Shown here piece after piece: positions 19,325-28,220 of a stretch of DNA of 64,000 nt (the first letter of the stretch is position 1; the number at the start of each line of letters is the position of its first letter). The DNA lies in the NCBI GenBank assembly GCA_004195615.1, contig PSPW01000001.1:146881-210880 (forward strand). The letters are read 5' to 3'. A program made the position numbers and the translations under genes. This DNA comes from Methanobacteriota archaeon (GTDB taxonomy: Archaea; Thermoplasmatota; Poseidoniia; Poseidoniales; Thalassarchaeaceae). The notes under the pieces were generated by a model. That model did not search any database. It saw only the letters and a program-made list of their open reading frames with translations, and was not told where the DNA came from.

Positions 19325-21727
19325 GTGAGCAGCATGCCCGAAGAAATCTTGGTCGATAATGAGACTTGGGGCACACGTGAGCTTCTAGAAGTGATTACCT
19401 CAAGATTCTTCGATCTTGGAAGTGAAGGTGCTTATCCGAATTCCTGGGAAGTTCAGGGAATAGATGGCCGAGAAGTGGGAGAACAGTTACTCCAACTCAA
19501 TGTGCACTTGGACCCAATGGGATTAATCGGTTCGCTAGAGGACAGCAATCCTCCAGTAATGACGATTTCAAGAATGCCTTCGGGAAGTTCGGTAATGGAA
19601 GGCTATCAGCAAGTCGTGCTATGGACTGTGATGGCAGCATTCATGACTCTAGTGGGATCGCATTGGGTTTCTGAATACGAATATGAGGGAGAATCCGGAA
19701 TAAGCGAAATCGTCCAGTCATCCCTCTTCTTCACAATTCCAGTGATGCTTTCATTCTTCCTAGCTAGCTATTGCAGAGTATTGGTGGCAAGGAAGTATGG
19801 AATTGAAATCGGCCACATTACTCCGATTGTCTTCCCAATCCCTACTTGGTGGTCATTCGGAATTATTGGAGCTCTGGGGCAGAGGAAACCGGATCTTGTC
19901 CCAATGCCGAATAGACGAGCCTTGGGCTCAATCGAAGTTACAGTACCAATCGTTCTTTTCTTGGCTGGTAACATTCTGACCATTTTGGGACTCATGATGA
20001 CGCCAAGTAACCCTCCCGAACTCACTGCAGCCCCGACAGTCTTCGACACGAGCCTATTCACAGGTTATCTGGTCGAGACTTGGATGGGAAATGAATTGGG
20101 AATTAGACTACAATGGTTGCATCCAATCGGAATTGCTGGAGTTGGCCTTTCCATCGTTGGATGGGGATTAATGCTCCCAATTCCGGGACTTCCTGGAGAT
20201 AGGTTGCTGTACGCAATTATCGGTCCATCCGAGATGAGGAACGGGCGCACACAGACCTCGATTTTCCTTTTGGTTCTCTTTGTTATGGTAGTGGTATTCG
20301 CAACCGCACAGTGGACCCCTTGGATTTTCCTCGCATTTGTAGCTGCATGGCAGAGATTCAATCCAGACAGTCTGCCTCAGCCAATAATCCTAGACGAACA
20401 TATCGGACTGGAAGAGAGATTCAGAAGTCGTTTCGTAGCAATTGCAGCAATCGTTCTGCTGGCAGGATTACCCGGAACTGTTCCTTCGTACGAAATGGAA
20501 GACTACATTGCTGGAATTTCTACCGATGAATGGCCAGAGGAGTTGCATTTCGAAGCAGGGGTCGGAGAGGAGATTCTCCTAATTCTGGAGCCACGGGGGG
20601 TGATGCCAGTATCAGGCTGGCTACAGTTCAGAGTCGAGGGATCGGACCCAGATGATTGGGGACTGAACTACTCGTGTTCAGAGTTTTCTGAAGTATGCAG
20701 ATTCGATGGATTGACGCAGAATAAAATCCTTGAACTACCAATAGTAATCACACCTCCGGAAGAAGATTTTTCCCCTCACTTACTCAAGATACTTGTTGAG
20801 ATCTCTGGCTTCGAGGTGGAACATCTGATAAAACTCTCAAGCCATGACGATGAGGGTTTTGTTGATTCTTATTGGAACCTTACAGGAGACTCAGAAAATC
20901 CGATTATTTGTTCTGAGATGGATGCTGGAGAAGGAGGAGTGCTTTCCATTGAAGGTTCTTACTGGGAACAAATGAATGGTAGCAATCTGAGTTTTGGAGT
21001 GCAGGAAGTGTGCCTCAGGGGTCACGAAGGGGCAATTCAGAACTCTGATTTATTCGACGGCCAAGGGAGGGTTTTTGGCCCAGTGGTTTACTTAATCAGA
21101 GAAAATTCGACGAGCGGGCCTTGGGCAATTCCGATTGATGGTACAGAGCCACTAATCCAGGTCGAGGATGGACTATGGGTAGTTCCGAGTGAATTTGTAG
21201 CAGTAGGAGACGTCTTCTACCACTCAGACTCTGGCTCTCCATTCTGCCCTTCTAGCGATGTGGCGGCTCAAATTAATACGAGTTCGAACTGGTCTGTAGA
21301 GATGGGGAACTACACTGCTATGAGAATCACGGGAAATCTTAGTGGTGAAGGGACGATTGGTATTGGAACAGAGGGATGGCTTGCATTATGTCACAATGAC
21401 GAAACCATGGAGGCATTCAGCATTAAAGAGTCGGTGGATGTCTATGTCCATCCTAATGGATTGTATCGTGGACTTGATGTAGAGGAAATCATGGTCTTCA
21501 ACAGAGCAGCGGGAAGAATGAATCTTGCTGTAGAATGGCATGGCGACTCTCCGCAAAGCGGAATTTGGGAAGTCTCCATCATCGACTGGATTGAATCTGG
21601 TGATAGCACTTCTATTACAGTGAAGGAGGTAGGCCTTTCAAGTCTCGAGAGAGCGGTGTGGATCACGGCGGATGAGTCGGGAATTACGGTTCATCTTTCA
21701 GCGAGATGCCCCTCGGAGGGATGCTGA
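19325..21727 (+). CDS. inactive site-2-protease-like (M50/EGY) membrane protein with large outer domain
   Basis: Residues 90-350 follow the membrane core of EGY-type M50 proteases: where HELGHYLAARRHG is expected the protein has ASYCRVLVARKYG (near residue 148), then PTWWSFGIIGALGQRKPDLVPMPNRRAL matching the family's GTFGAII...PNRKAL, and PIPGLPGDRLLYAIIG in place of PIGQLDGGRILYALLG. All three zinc ligands (two His and the LDG Asp) are lost, so proteolysis is not expected. About 330 residues after the last helix form an extracytoplasmic beta-rich region with paired Cys (CSEFSEVC). The start is GTG at 19325 behind GAGGAGG. The role is unknown. Confidence 0.75.
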   Translation: MSSMPEEILVDNETWGTRELLEVITSRFFDLGSEGAYPNSWEVQGIDGREVGEQLLQLNVHLDPMGLIGSLEDSNPPVMTISRMPSGSSVMEGYQQVVLWTVMAAFMTLVGSHWVSEYEYEGESGISEIVQSSLFFTIPVMLSFFLASYCRVLVARKYGIEIGHITPIVFPIPTWWSFGIIGALGQRKPDLVPMPNRRALGSIEVTVPIVLFLAGNILTILGLMMTPSNPPELTAAPTVFDTSLFTGYLVETWMGNELGIRLQWLHPIGIAGVGLSIVGWGLMLPIPGLPGDRLLYAIIGPSEMRNGRTQTSIFLLVLFVMVVVFATAQWTPWIFLAFVAAWQRFNPDSLPQPIILDEHIGLEERFRSRFVAIAAIVLLAGLPGTVPSYEMEDYIAGISTDEWPEELHFEAGVGEEILLILEPRGVMPVSGWLQFRVEGSDPDDWGLNYSCSEFSEVCRFDGLTQNKILELPIVITPPEEDFSPHLLKILVEISGFEVEHLIKLSSHDDEGFVDSYWNLTGDSENPIICSEMDAGEGGVLSIEGSYWEQMNGSNLSFGVQEVCLRGHEGAIQNSDLFDGQGRVFGPVVYLIRENSTSGPWAIPIDGTEPLIQVEDGLWVVPSEFVAVGDVFYHSDSGSPFCPSSDVAAQINTSSNWSVEMGNYTAMRITGNLSGEGTIGIGTEGWLALCHNDETMEAFSIKESVDVYVHPNGLYRGLDVEEIMVFNRAAGRMNLAVEWHGDSPQSGIWEVSIIDWIESGDSTSITVKEVGLSSLERAVWITADESGITVHLSARCPSEGC

Positions 21728-22678
21728 GTGAGAGTCGCTATCCTAGGAACTGGCGCTCTGGGTGGCGTCATTGCTGGTTGCTTAGCGGATACTCGTGCAG
21801 AGTTGGTATGCGTATCCCGGGGAAGATCAGCTGAACTTATCGAATCTGGACTAACTATCTTCACCCCAGAAGGATCTATGGAGATGATACCCAGAGAGCG
21901 TTATTTCCTACTTGACAGTGAGAAGGGTCCACTAGAGGAGATTATGTGCGGTTCTTGTGATGTGGCTATTGTCGCTGGAAAAGCAAATTCAACAACTTCA
22001 CTTTCTTCCATAGCAGAAGACATACTGTCGGAAAATGGAGTTGCAGTAAGCATCCAAAACGGTCTTGGACATGCAGGAATTATTGCTAGCAGAGTTGGTT
22101 GGAACAGTGTGATTGGAGGGTCCACCACTCACTCGGCTTGGAGAGATGGGGAAGGTAGCGTGCATTGGACTGGAAGAGGTTCTATTTTCCTAGGTACTAT
22201 GGATGGATCCGAGCCGGATCCGACTACATCAGAGTTTGTTTCTCTTCTGGAAGAGGCTGGTTTGAATCCCAAATGGTCATCCGACATCGAGAAAGAAATC
22301 TGGAGGAAACTGATGATCAACGTCGCGATTAACCCAATATGTGCGATTGCAGGTGTTAGGAACGGGGCTCTGTCCCAAATCCCTGAGCTATGGGCACAAT
22401 CTCTCGAGGCGATGAGGGAAGCAGAATCTGTTGCACGAGCATCTGGGATTGACTTGGGGGCGATGGACAACGAAGAATACCTGAGGAAAGTCGTTACTGC
22501 TACTTCTGAGAATAGAGTCTCGATGCTGCAAGATCTGATGGCAGGAAGGAAAACAGAGATTGATTTTCTTTGTGGAGCAGTAGTTTCCAAGGGCGAGGAA
22601 CTTGGAATCCCGACCCCTAGGAACGAGGTTCTTCTTGCACTGGTGAGGGGTATTGAGATGTCCCAGCACCATGAATAA
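21728..22678 (+). CDS. panE: ketopantoate reductase
   Basis: 2-dehydropantoate 2-reductase makes pantoate for coenzyme A. It begins with the NADP-binding motif MRVAILGTGALGGVIAGCLA, then VSRGRSAELI, VSIQNGLGHAG with the conserved Asn, and the C-terminal WRKLMINVAINPICAIAGVRNG with the catalytic Lys and Asn region typical of PanE. Length (316 aa) is normal. The GTG start at 21728 follows the stop of the upstream gene with no gap. A fused enzyme for the last CoA steps lies at 42.5-43.5 kb. Confidence 0.88.
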   Translation: MRVAILGTGALGGVIAGCLADTRAELVCVSRGRSAELIESGLTIFTPEGSMEMIPRERYFLLDSEKGPLEEIMCGSCDVAIVAGKANSTTSLSSIAEDILSENGVAVSIQNGLGHAGIIASRVGWNSVIGGSTTHSAWRDGEGSVHWTGRGSIFLGTMDGSEPDPTTSEFVSLLEEAGLNPKWSSDIEKEIWRKLMINVAINPICAIAGVRNGALSQIPELWAQSLEAMREAESVARASGIDLGAMDNEEYLRKVVTATSENRVSMLQDLMAGRKTEIDFLCGAVVSKGEELGIPTPRNEVLLALVRGIEMSQHHE

Positions 22679-22684
22679 GAGGCA

Positions 22685-23578
22685 TCAGTGTTGGCAAGAT
22701 GAGCAATAGAAGGTCGACCTGTTAGACTGAACAATTCTCTTGATGGTTCCGAGGCAATCTTCCTTTATGCACCCCAGGCCCTCCCTCCCATAGACTTGGA
22801 AATTATGGACGAAATATCCCATCGCTTCTTCGCCATCTACGCCTCTGAAGTCTTGCAGAGTCGAACCTCCCGCATCGATAGCCTCGGTAATCACATCATG
22901 GGTAGCTGCCGTTATCCTTTCCACTCTGCGTGAGACTCCGGATTGACCGGCTACACTGCTCGCCTTTCTCCTAGGAGAGACTTCTGCTCTGTGCAGAATC
23001 TCACAAACATAGATATTCCCGAGCCCGGCAACAACTCGCTGGTCCAGAAGGGCCGACTTGATTGGTGTACTCTTCCCTCTGAGTCCGTCACCTAGTTCTT
23101 CTGGAACAAGATGATTTGGAGTTGGTTCGGGACCAAGATTGGAAAGCATTTTGTGGCTATCTTGTTTTGATGTAGGGAAGCAGTCCATGAAGCCAAATCT
23201 TCGATGATCGGAGTAAACTGCCTTGCTTCCGTTATCTAGGTGGACGACCACCCAATCATGAGGGCCGTCCCCGCTACCGATCGGAGCTCCGTTAGAGAAT
23301 CTCCCGGGTTTGCTCTCTATTCCTTCTCCGATTAGTGTCCATCTCCCAGACATGCCCAAGTGGCTGAGCCACGTTAGGTCACCTTCTAGACGAATTAGCA
23401 GATACTTTGCTCGACGATCCACTGACTGGATCAAGCGATCCCGAAGTGATGAAACGAAATCTCGTGGGAAGGGAAACCTCAGGTCACTACGCCTGAGGTC
23501 GACTGCCGAAATCTTTCGTCCGAGAAGATGCTTTTCCAACCCAAGGCGGACAGTCTCGACCTCAGGCAATTCTGGCAC
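22685..23578 (-). CDS. mutM: formamidopyrimidine-DNA glycosylase (Fpg/MutM)
   Basis: Removes oxidised purines from DNA. It begins PELPEVETV with catalytic Pro and Glu, has the conserved Lys in RRAKYLLIRL near residue 58, HLGMSGRW, LLDQRVVAGLGNIYVCEILHRAEVSP (the helix-two-turn-helix), and the C-terminal zinc finger C-x4-C...C-x2-C (CIKEDC...CSSC). The family is mainly bacterial, so transfer is likely. It converges with panE seven bases away. Confidence 0.93.
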   Translation of the reverse strand: MPELPEVETVRLGLEKHLLGRKISAVDLRRSDLRFPFPRDFVSSLRDRLIQSVDRRAKYLLIRLEGDLTWLSHLGMSGRWTLIGEGIESKPGRFSNGAPIGSGDGPHDWVVVHLDNGSKAVYSDHRRFGFMDCFPTSKQDSHKMLSNLGPEPTPNHLVPEELGDGLRGKSTPIKSALLDQRVVAGLGNIYVCEILHRAEVSPRRKASSVAGQSGVSRRVERITAATHDVITEAIDAGGSTLQDFRGVDGEEAMGYFVHNFQVYGREGLGCIKEDCLGTIKRIVQSNRSTFYCSSCQH

Positions 23579-23658
23579 GTATATTGGTCATAGAGGTGGG
23601 TCATTACCTTTCGGAATAGTTTCGACAACGTTATCTCTCAATACTTGTTCGTATATTC

Positions 23659-24063
23659 ATGGAGAAGAGTGATGTTCCAGATTGGGTTTCTTCAGAAAAG
23701 TCAACGGAGAATCCTTCTGAGACCGTGATTCTTGAAGGGAGTCCGGCTGTTTCGAACCAAGCTCCAGAGCAAATCTACGTCCAGGGGTATGGTGGCCCCG
23801 GGATGATCCTCCCTCAGACGAATGCAGTTCTGGCCCTAGTCTTTGGTATTCTGGGCTTAGTGATGTGCTCGGTATGCACTGCAGTGCCAGGCCTAATCCT
23901 GGCAAATGGGGCTCTCGCAATAACGAGCAATTACCCCGGACATCCCGACCAAGGAATGGCAAAGGCTGCACAGATTATCTCCTGGATAGGTATTGGCCTA
24001 TTCATACTGCTGATGTTGTTCTATGGGGGGCTGTTTGCAGCCTTACTTCTCGCAGATGCTTGA
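23659..24063 (+). CDS. small membrane protein, DUF4190-like
   Basis: 134 residues. A polar N-terminus of about 45 residues is followed by LPQTNAVLALVFGILGLVMCSVCTAVPGLILANGALA and QGMAKAAQIISWIGIGLFILLMLFYGGL, the two-helix pattern of DUF4190 proteins, which have no established function. Its 3' end overlaps the converging flpA gene by 43 bases. The hydrophobic pattern and family resemblance make it a real gene despite the overlap. Confidence 0.7.
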   Translation: MEKSDVPDWVSSEKSTENPSETVILEGSPAVSNQAPEQIYVQGYGGPGMILPQTNAVLALVFGILGLVMCSVCTAVPGLILANGALAITSNYPGHPDQGMAKAAQIISWIGIGLFILLMLFYGGLFAALLLADA

Positions 24064-24755
24064 GCGCAAGAGAATACCACATGTTGCTCTTCCAATCCAG
24101 TCAAGTCGATTCTCTCTAGCAGAACTAGTTCCGAATCTCTAAGTATCCGCTCCGCCTTCTGGAACCTTGAGTTGTCGTCTCCCTCGGATGACCTCTCGCT
24201 TGCTGCCTTCAAGCTAAGAAGACCGATTCCCCCCGGAGAAAGAAACGTAGTTGCCATTTTTACGAAAGTCTCGGCCTGGTCTGCTATGCTGAGATCCTGA
24301 TGAATCCAATTTGCCTTCCCCCTGATGAATGCGGCGACCTGTGCGGGCTTCCTTGCATCACCTAATACTGGGATCAGTCCCGCTCTCCTATCAGAGAGAG
24401 TTACCAGATCACGGACCATCCGAGGAGATATCTCCACTGCCACCACCTGTCCGCCATGATGGTTATCAGCACCACAAACGAAATCGTGTATATGACTGAC
24501 AGTCCCGCCGCTGGAAGCACCGAGATACAGGCATGTCGAACCCGGATCTGGGAGAAGAGAAGATGGTTGAGCTCTCGTTCTGAGTAATGCAGCGGCTACC
24601 TTAGACTTGGTAGGATCCCATCGCCGCCACTCAATTCTGCCATCTCTTTTCCTCCTTTCACCCCTTACTGAAATTCCTTTCACTGCGTTCCTAGTCCAAA
24701 GGGTTCGCCCTTCTCTTCTGACCCCCCAAACAATAGATTTTGCCTTGTTAGCCAT
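24021..24755 (-). CDS. flpA: fibrillarin-like rRNA/tRNA 2'-O-methyltransferase
   Basis: The catalytic subunit of box C/D RNPs, which 2'-O-methylates rRNA and tRNA using guide RNAs. It has WRRWDPTKSKVAAALLR, the SAM site CLYLGASSGGTVSHIHDFV, VVAVEISPRMVRDL, LGDARKPAQVA with the motif Asp, and IHQDLSIADQAE. Length is normal. It lies four bases downstream of nop5, its usual partner, in a classic nop5-fibrillarin unit. Confidence 0.93.
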   Translation of the reverse strand: MANKAKSIVWGVRREGRTLWTRNAVKGISVRGERRKRDGRIEWRRWDPTKSKVAAALLRTRAQPSSLLPDPGSTCLYLGASSGGTVSHIHDFVCGADNHHGGQVVAVEISPRMVRDLVTLSDRRAGLIPVLGDARKPAQVAAFIRGKANWIHQDLSIADQAETFVKMATTFLSPGGIGLLSLKAASERSSEGDDNSRFQKAERILRDSELVLLERIDLTGLEEQHVVFSCAQASARSKAANSPP

Positions 24756-24758
24756 TCC

Positions 24759-25760
24759 TCACTTCCTCTTGGGGGGTTTAGGGAACTTTGCCTTGATTGC
24801 CTCAATCTCACCATTTATCTCATCTATCTGAGATTTCCCCCATGTCTCTCCATCGAAGTGATCAACTCTCACTGCAATGCTTGCCTTTCCCGCTAGATAT
24901 CGTGCAATCTTTCCCCTGACCCACCTGGGGGATCGGCTCACTTGTGGCATAGAGAAGAGGACGGACCCGTGTTTTGGAGGGGGTGCTCCCCTTCTGTGTG
25001 CAGACATGGCAGCATGAGCACCGAGAACCTGGAGTGAGCCAGAAGGCATCCGAGCGAGCCTCTCCCTCCCTCTGGCTAGGGAGACCAACTTGGCAGCAGA
25101 TATGGGTCCCAGAAGAGCGCTTAGGGATGGGACGTGAAGAGTTGCCATTTCCCTAATCGAGACCTCCAATTGTTCGAGTATGTCGGAAGAAGATGTCACG
25201 GCTAAAGCATGTGAAACCATGGATGACCACTCGGAATCTGAAGGGAGGTGCTTTGGCGGGTTTACTCCAAGTTTCTCTGATGCTTCGACGATGGATTGTG
25301 AAGAGGAGATCGCAGAGGGAATCTCGCCCCTCTGAGAATCAAGGTCAGCCTCGGTGATGAAAAATCCGGCCCACTCAATACAACGTGATTCTGAAGTCGT
25401 CCAAGAGGACCTTGCTTCCAGAGTTGCTGAGACTAACATGTCAAGCCTCCTGTCCATGTCCCCAGAAGATTCGGCGACTCCCATCTTCGCTAATGTCAGT
25501 GTGGCTCTCTGGAAGAGTTCATCCGATTCTTCCGCCTTCGGCCAGTTTGGATCTGATAGAGAACCAAGAGGATTTATTTCGGCATCTGGAAATCTCTCGG
25601 CAAGAGTGATAACTTCTGGAAGTTTTCGACCTTGTTGGATCTTCAATAGTCGTTTAGCCAGGCCAAATGGAGACATTGGGCCGTCCCATACTATCTCATC
25701 GGCAATGTTTCCCTGATCATCGACTACACGTGACAGGCGCCAATCGAAGTGAATTTTCAT
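24759..25760 (-). CDS. nop5: Nop5 (Nop56/58) box C/D RNP core protein
   Basis: Scaffold of box C/D RNPs that binds fibrillarin and L7Ae-RNA. The C-terminal Nop domain is clear: LSALLGPISAAKLVSLA, ARMPSGSLQVLGAHAAM, HRRGAPPPKHGSVLFSMPQV, RGKIARYLAGKASIAVRVD, and a basic tail KFPKPPKRK. The N-terminal fibrillarin-binding half is divergent. I take ATG 25760 (MKIHFDW) because GGAGG stands just upstream; an in-frame ATG at 25778 would add six residues. Confidence 0.93.
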   Translation of the reverse strand: MKIHFDWRLSRVVDDQGNIADEIVWDGPMSPFGLAKRLLKIQQGRKLPEVITLAERFPDAEINPLGSLSDPNWPKAEESDELFQRATLTLAKMGVAESSGDMDRRLDMLVSATLEARSSWTTSESRCIEWAGFFITEADLDSQRGEIPSAISSSQSIVEASEKLGVNPPKHLPSDSEWSSMVSHALAVTSSSDILEQLEVSIREMATLHVPSLSALLGPISAAKLVSLARGRERLARMPSGSLQVLGAHAAMSAHRRGAPPPKHGSVLFSMPQVSRSPRWVRGKIARYLAGKASIAVRVDHFDGETWGKSQIDEINGEIEAIKAKFPKPPKRK

Positions 25761-25884
25761 GGCCCCTCCAACAGGCATGATGGCTTGAACGGTGCGGATT
25801 ATGAATGAAAGAATAAAACGAATAGTTGAATAGTCGGCAGGCTTAGCGTTATTCCGTTCTCGTTAATTCGGTAAGGTGAGAGAG

Positions 25885-26271
25885 ATGTTTTGTCCCGAGT
25901 GTGGTTCTCTTTCCTACCCTGATGAGAGAGGTTGGATTAAGTGCCCAGATTACAAATGTAGCTATGAAGGCCCCCTCTCAGGCGAAGATGGAAAAGGTTC
26001 CGAATTTACCGACCCCATGACAGGAAAGACTATCGATCTGTCCAAGACCACCGCCACCACTGATTCAAAGTCTCTGAAGCATCTGACTGAGGTCGTACAA
26101 GAGGATGGGCCTCAGGGAACTCTTAGAGAGGGCGACTATATCTGCCCTAAGTGCAATGAGAGAAATGCTTACGTCCACTTGCAGCAAACTAGATCCTCTG
26201 ACGAACCGGAGACTAAGTTCTGCACTTGCGCAAATCTCGAGTGCAAGCATAGGTGGAGGGAGTACCAGTAG
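25885..26271 (+). CDS. tfs: transcription factor S (TFIIS/RPB9-like)
   Basis: Stimulates transcript cleavage by stalled RNA polymerase. The N-terminal zinc ribbon has CPECGS...CPDYKC; the C-terminal one has CPKCNERNAYVHLQQTRSSDEPET...CTCANLECKHRWREY. It retains the catalytic Asp-Glu pair (SSDEPET) needed for cleavage. The second ribbon has a slightly enlarged last knuckle (CTCANLEC). A GTG at 25876 is in frame, but AAGGTGAG there acts as ribosome-binding site for ATG 25885. Confidence 0.93.
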   Translation: MFCPECGSLSYPDERGWIKCPDYKCSYEGPLSGEDGKGSEFTDPMTGKTIDLSKTTATTDSKSLKHLTEVVQEDGPQGTLREGDYICPKCNERNAYVHLQQTRSSDEPETKFCTCANLECKHRWREYQ

Positions 26272-26310
26272 ATTATGCTGACTTGGTGCCAATAAGCATC
26301 AAGAGCCTCC

Positions 26311-26316
26311 TATAAA
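26311..26316 (+). promoter_or_regulatory. TATA box candidate of pcn
   Basis: TATAAA lies 25 bases before the pcn ATG. By usual archaeal spacing the transcript would begin within a few bases of the start codon, although GAGGTGAG just before the ATG also looks like a ribosome-binding site. Confidence 0.5.
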
Positions 26317-26340
26317 GTAGATGAGAATCGAGGTGAGCAC

Positions 26341-27087
26341 ATGCTGAGGATTACAGCCAAGCAGCAACTAATGAGAGAAATAGTGGATATCCTATCAGTC
26401 CTGACCTCTGAGGCAAAATTGGTTTGGGGAGAAAAGGGGCTTAGTGTATCCGTAGTAGATGGTTCTCACGTCGCGCTTCTGTCAGCCACGATTGCAGACG
26501 AGTGCTTCGAAACATACGAAGTCGAGCCTGTGGAAATTGGTCTTGACCTTCAGAAGATGCGAGATTTACTTACACTTGCAGGGCCGAGTGATCTCGTTGA
26601 GATCGATTACGACGATGCAGTTGGGGCAATAAACATCAGAGTTGGCGAGGTTCTAATGATTCTCAGAGGAATTGATACCAGTACGATGGACAACCCCAAC
26701 CAACCTATTCTGGAATTCAAGTCAAAGGCCACTATTGACTCTGAGAAGCTTTCGAGGGCTTTGAGAGCTGCGAAGTTTGTAGGAGGAGAAGTGGACCTTA
26801 GCATGGACAAGAATCAACTTGCTGTGTCTGTCACGGTTGAGGCGGGCGAGGGAGTGAATGTGAAGTTCGAGTCAGGAGAGTTAAGCGATCTCATCTGCGC
26901 ATCTCCCACTCATTCAACGTACTCGCTACAGTACCTAGGAGAATTGACAAAGAAGCTTGCTGGAGGTTTCACGGATGTGGTCTCCCTTGAGTTCGAGGAG
27001 AAGTACCCCCTCAGACTTACTTGGATGAGTAACGAAGGTGGAGCGAGGTGGACCTATTTCCTAGCGCCACGTATTGTCAATGACTGA
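26341..27087 (+). CDS. pcn: DNA polymerase sliding clamp (PCNA)
   Basis: Homotrimeric clamp for replicative polymerase and repair enzymes. It has the two-domain PCNA pattern: LMREIVDILSVLTSEAKLVWGEKGLSVSVVDGSHVALL, YDDAVGAINIRVGEV, the interdomain region LEFKSKATIDSEKLSRALRAAKFVGGEVDLSMDKNQL, and the C-terminal YPLRLTWMSNEGGARWTYFLAPRIVND. Length (248 aa) is normal. It follows tfs, a frequent archaeal neighbour. Confidence 0.95.
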   Translation: MLRITAKQQLMREIVDILSVLTSEAKLVWGEKGLSVSVVDGSHVALLSATIADECFETYEVEPVEIGLDLQKMRDLLTLAGPSDLVEIDYDDAVGAINIRVGEVLMILRGIDTSTMDNPNQPILEFKSKATIDSEKLSRALRAAKFVGGEVDLSMDKNQLAVSVTVEAGEGVNVKFESGELSDLICASPTHSTYSLQYLGELTKKLAGGFTDVVSLEFEEKYPLRLTWMSNEGGARWTYFLAPRIVND

Positions 27088-27125
27088 CCCGTGAACTCAT
27101 CAATGCATCCCTCTCCGGACTTCTC

Positions 27126-28211
27126 GTGTCAAGCAGGGTTTGCGTCATCATTCCCACAATAGACAACTCTGTAGAACTGGCAGTAGTGTTAGATGGTCTG
27201 TCGATCCAGACATTTAAAGAAATGGAGGTGGCAGTTGTTGGACCGGCAGGGGACTCTGGAAAACAGGTGACTGAAGACAGGGGATTCAGATATATCGACG
27301 ACAAGGGTTCTAGGAATAGGGCAGATGCCTGTAACGTAGCCATCAAAGAGACAGATTCAGAATTGGTCTTCTTCACTGATGATGATGTTATTGTCCCTCG
27401 GGACTGGGTCGAAAAACTGGAGAGATGGTTTGAACGTTCAGAGGTTTCAGGAGTGGGTGGGCCAAATTTCGCACCTATTGGTGAATCTACCATATGGCAG
27501 ATGGCAATTGATGTTGCTTTCTGCAACAAATTCCTCACTGCTGGGACAAATTACGGCAGAAGATCGGAACGGGATATTGAGGAGGTGGAGCAACTACCAG
27601 GAGTGAACTCTGCATACAGAAGAAAGGTTTTGGAAGAAGTTGGTGGATTTGACCCTGGAGCAATAGGGGCTGAAGATGTAATGCTTGACCACCGAATCAA
27701 GTCAGCGGAACATAGACTCTGGTCAGATGGGAGTGCAACTATATGGCATCGGAGACGGAATCTCAGAAGAGTCAGGAAGCAGATTAGGAACTACGGTCTA
27801 GTTAGGACTCTGGCGGGAAGAAGATATCCTGACCTATGGGGTTGGAGTCATAGTTTGGTTTCTATATTTCCGATTCTTGTATGCATTTCCCTAGCCGCAT
27901 TCGTTTGGGGGTGCCTAAATGGAGGCCTGGCTTGGCCGTCATTCTGGGACATCTCCACTGATTCAGTCCCACTTGGAATAGAAAGGGCATCGGTCCATCA
28001 ATTTCCTACACTGGCAGTCTTGTTCAACATAATTGCTTGGTCCGGAGCAATGCTAGGACCGTCCCCTAACAAGAGCCCTGCTACCGTCATTCTTTCATCG
28101 ATAGTCTCATTCATGCTACTGTGGGATTACGGCATTGGAATAAACAAAGCCAGAATTAGTATCGCAACAGGAAGCCACACTTCCCAGATAGATGACAGAG
28201 ATAGAGACTAG
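27126..28211 (+). CDS. family 2 glycosyltransferase with C-terminal membrane helices
   Basis: GT-A fold transferase: VCVIIPTIDNSVELAVVLDGL at the start, the DDDV metal motif near residue 85, then PGVNSAYRRKVLEEVGGFDPGAIGAEDVMLDHRIKS with the catalytic-region ED. The last 130 residues contain three to four hydrophobic helices. Likely adds sugars to lipid or surface glycans at the cytoplasmic face; donor and acceptor cannot be read. The start is GTG at 27126. It converges with the FGE-like gene nine bases away. Confidence 0.82.
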   Translation: MSSRVCVIIPTIDNSVELAVVLDGLSIQTFKEMEVAVVGPAGDSGKQVTEDRGFRYIDDKGSRNRADACNVAIKETDSELVFFTDDDVIVPRDWVEKLERWFERSEVSGVGGPNFAPIGESTIWQMAIDVAFCNKFLTAGTNYGRRSERDIEEVEQLPGVNSAYRRKVLEEVGGFDPGAIGAEDVMLDHRIKSAEHRLWSDGSATIWHRRRNLRRVRKQIRNYGLVRTLAGRRYPDLWGWSHSLVSIFPILVCISLAAFVWGCLNGGLAWPSFWDISTDSVPLGIERASVHQFPTLAVLFNIIAWSGAMLGPSPNKSPATVILSSIVSFMLLWDYGIGINKARISIATGSHTSQIDDRDRD

Positions 28212-28220
28212 TCAATCAAG

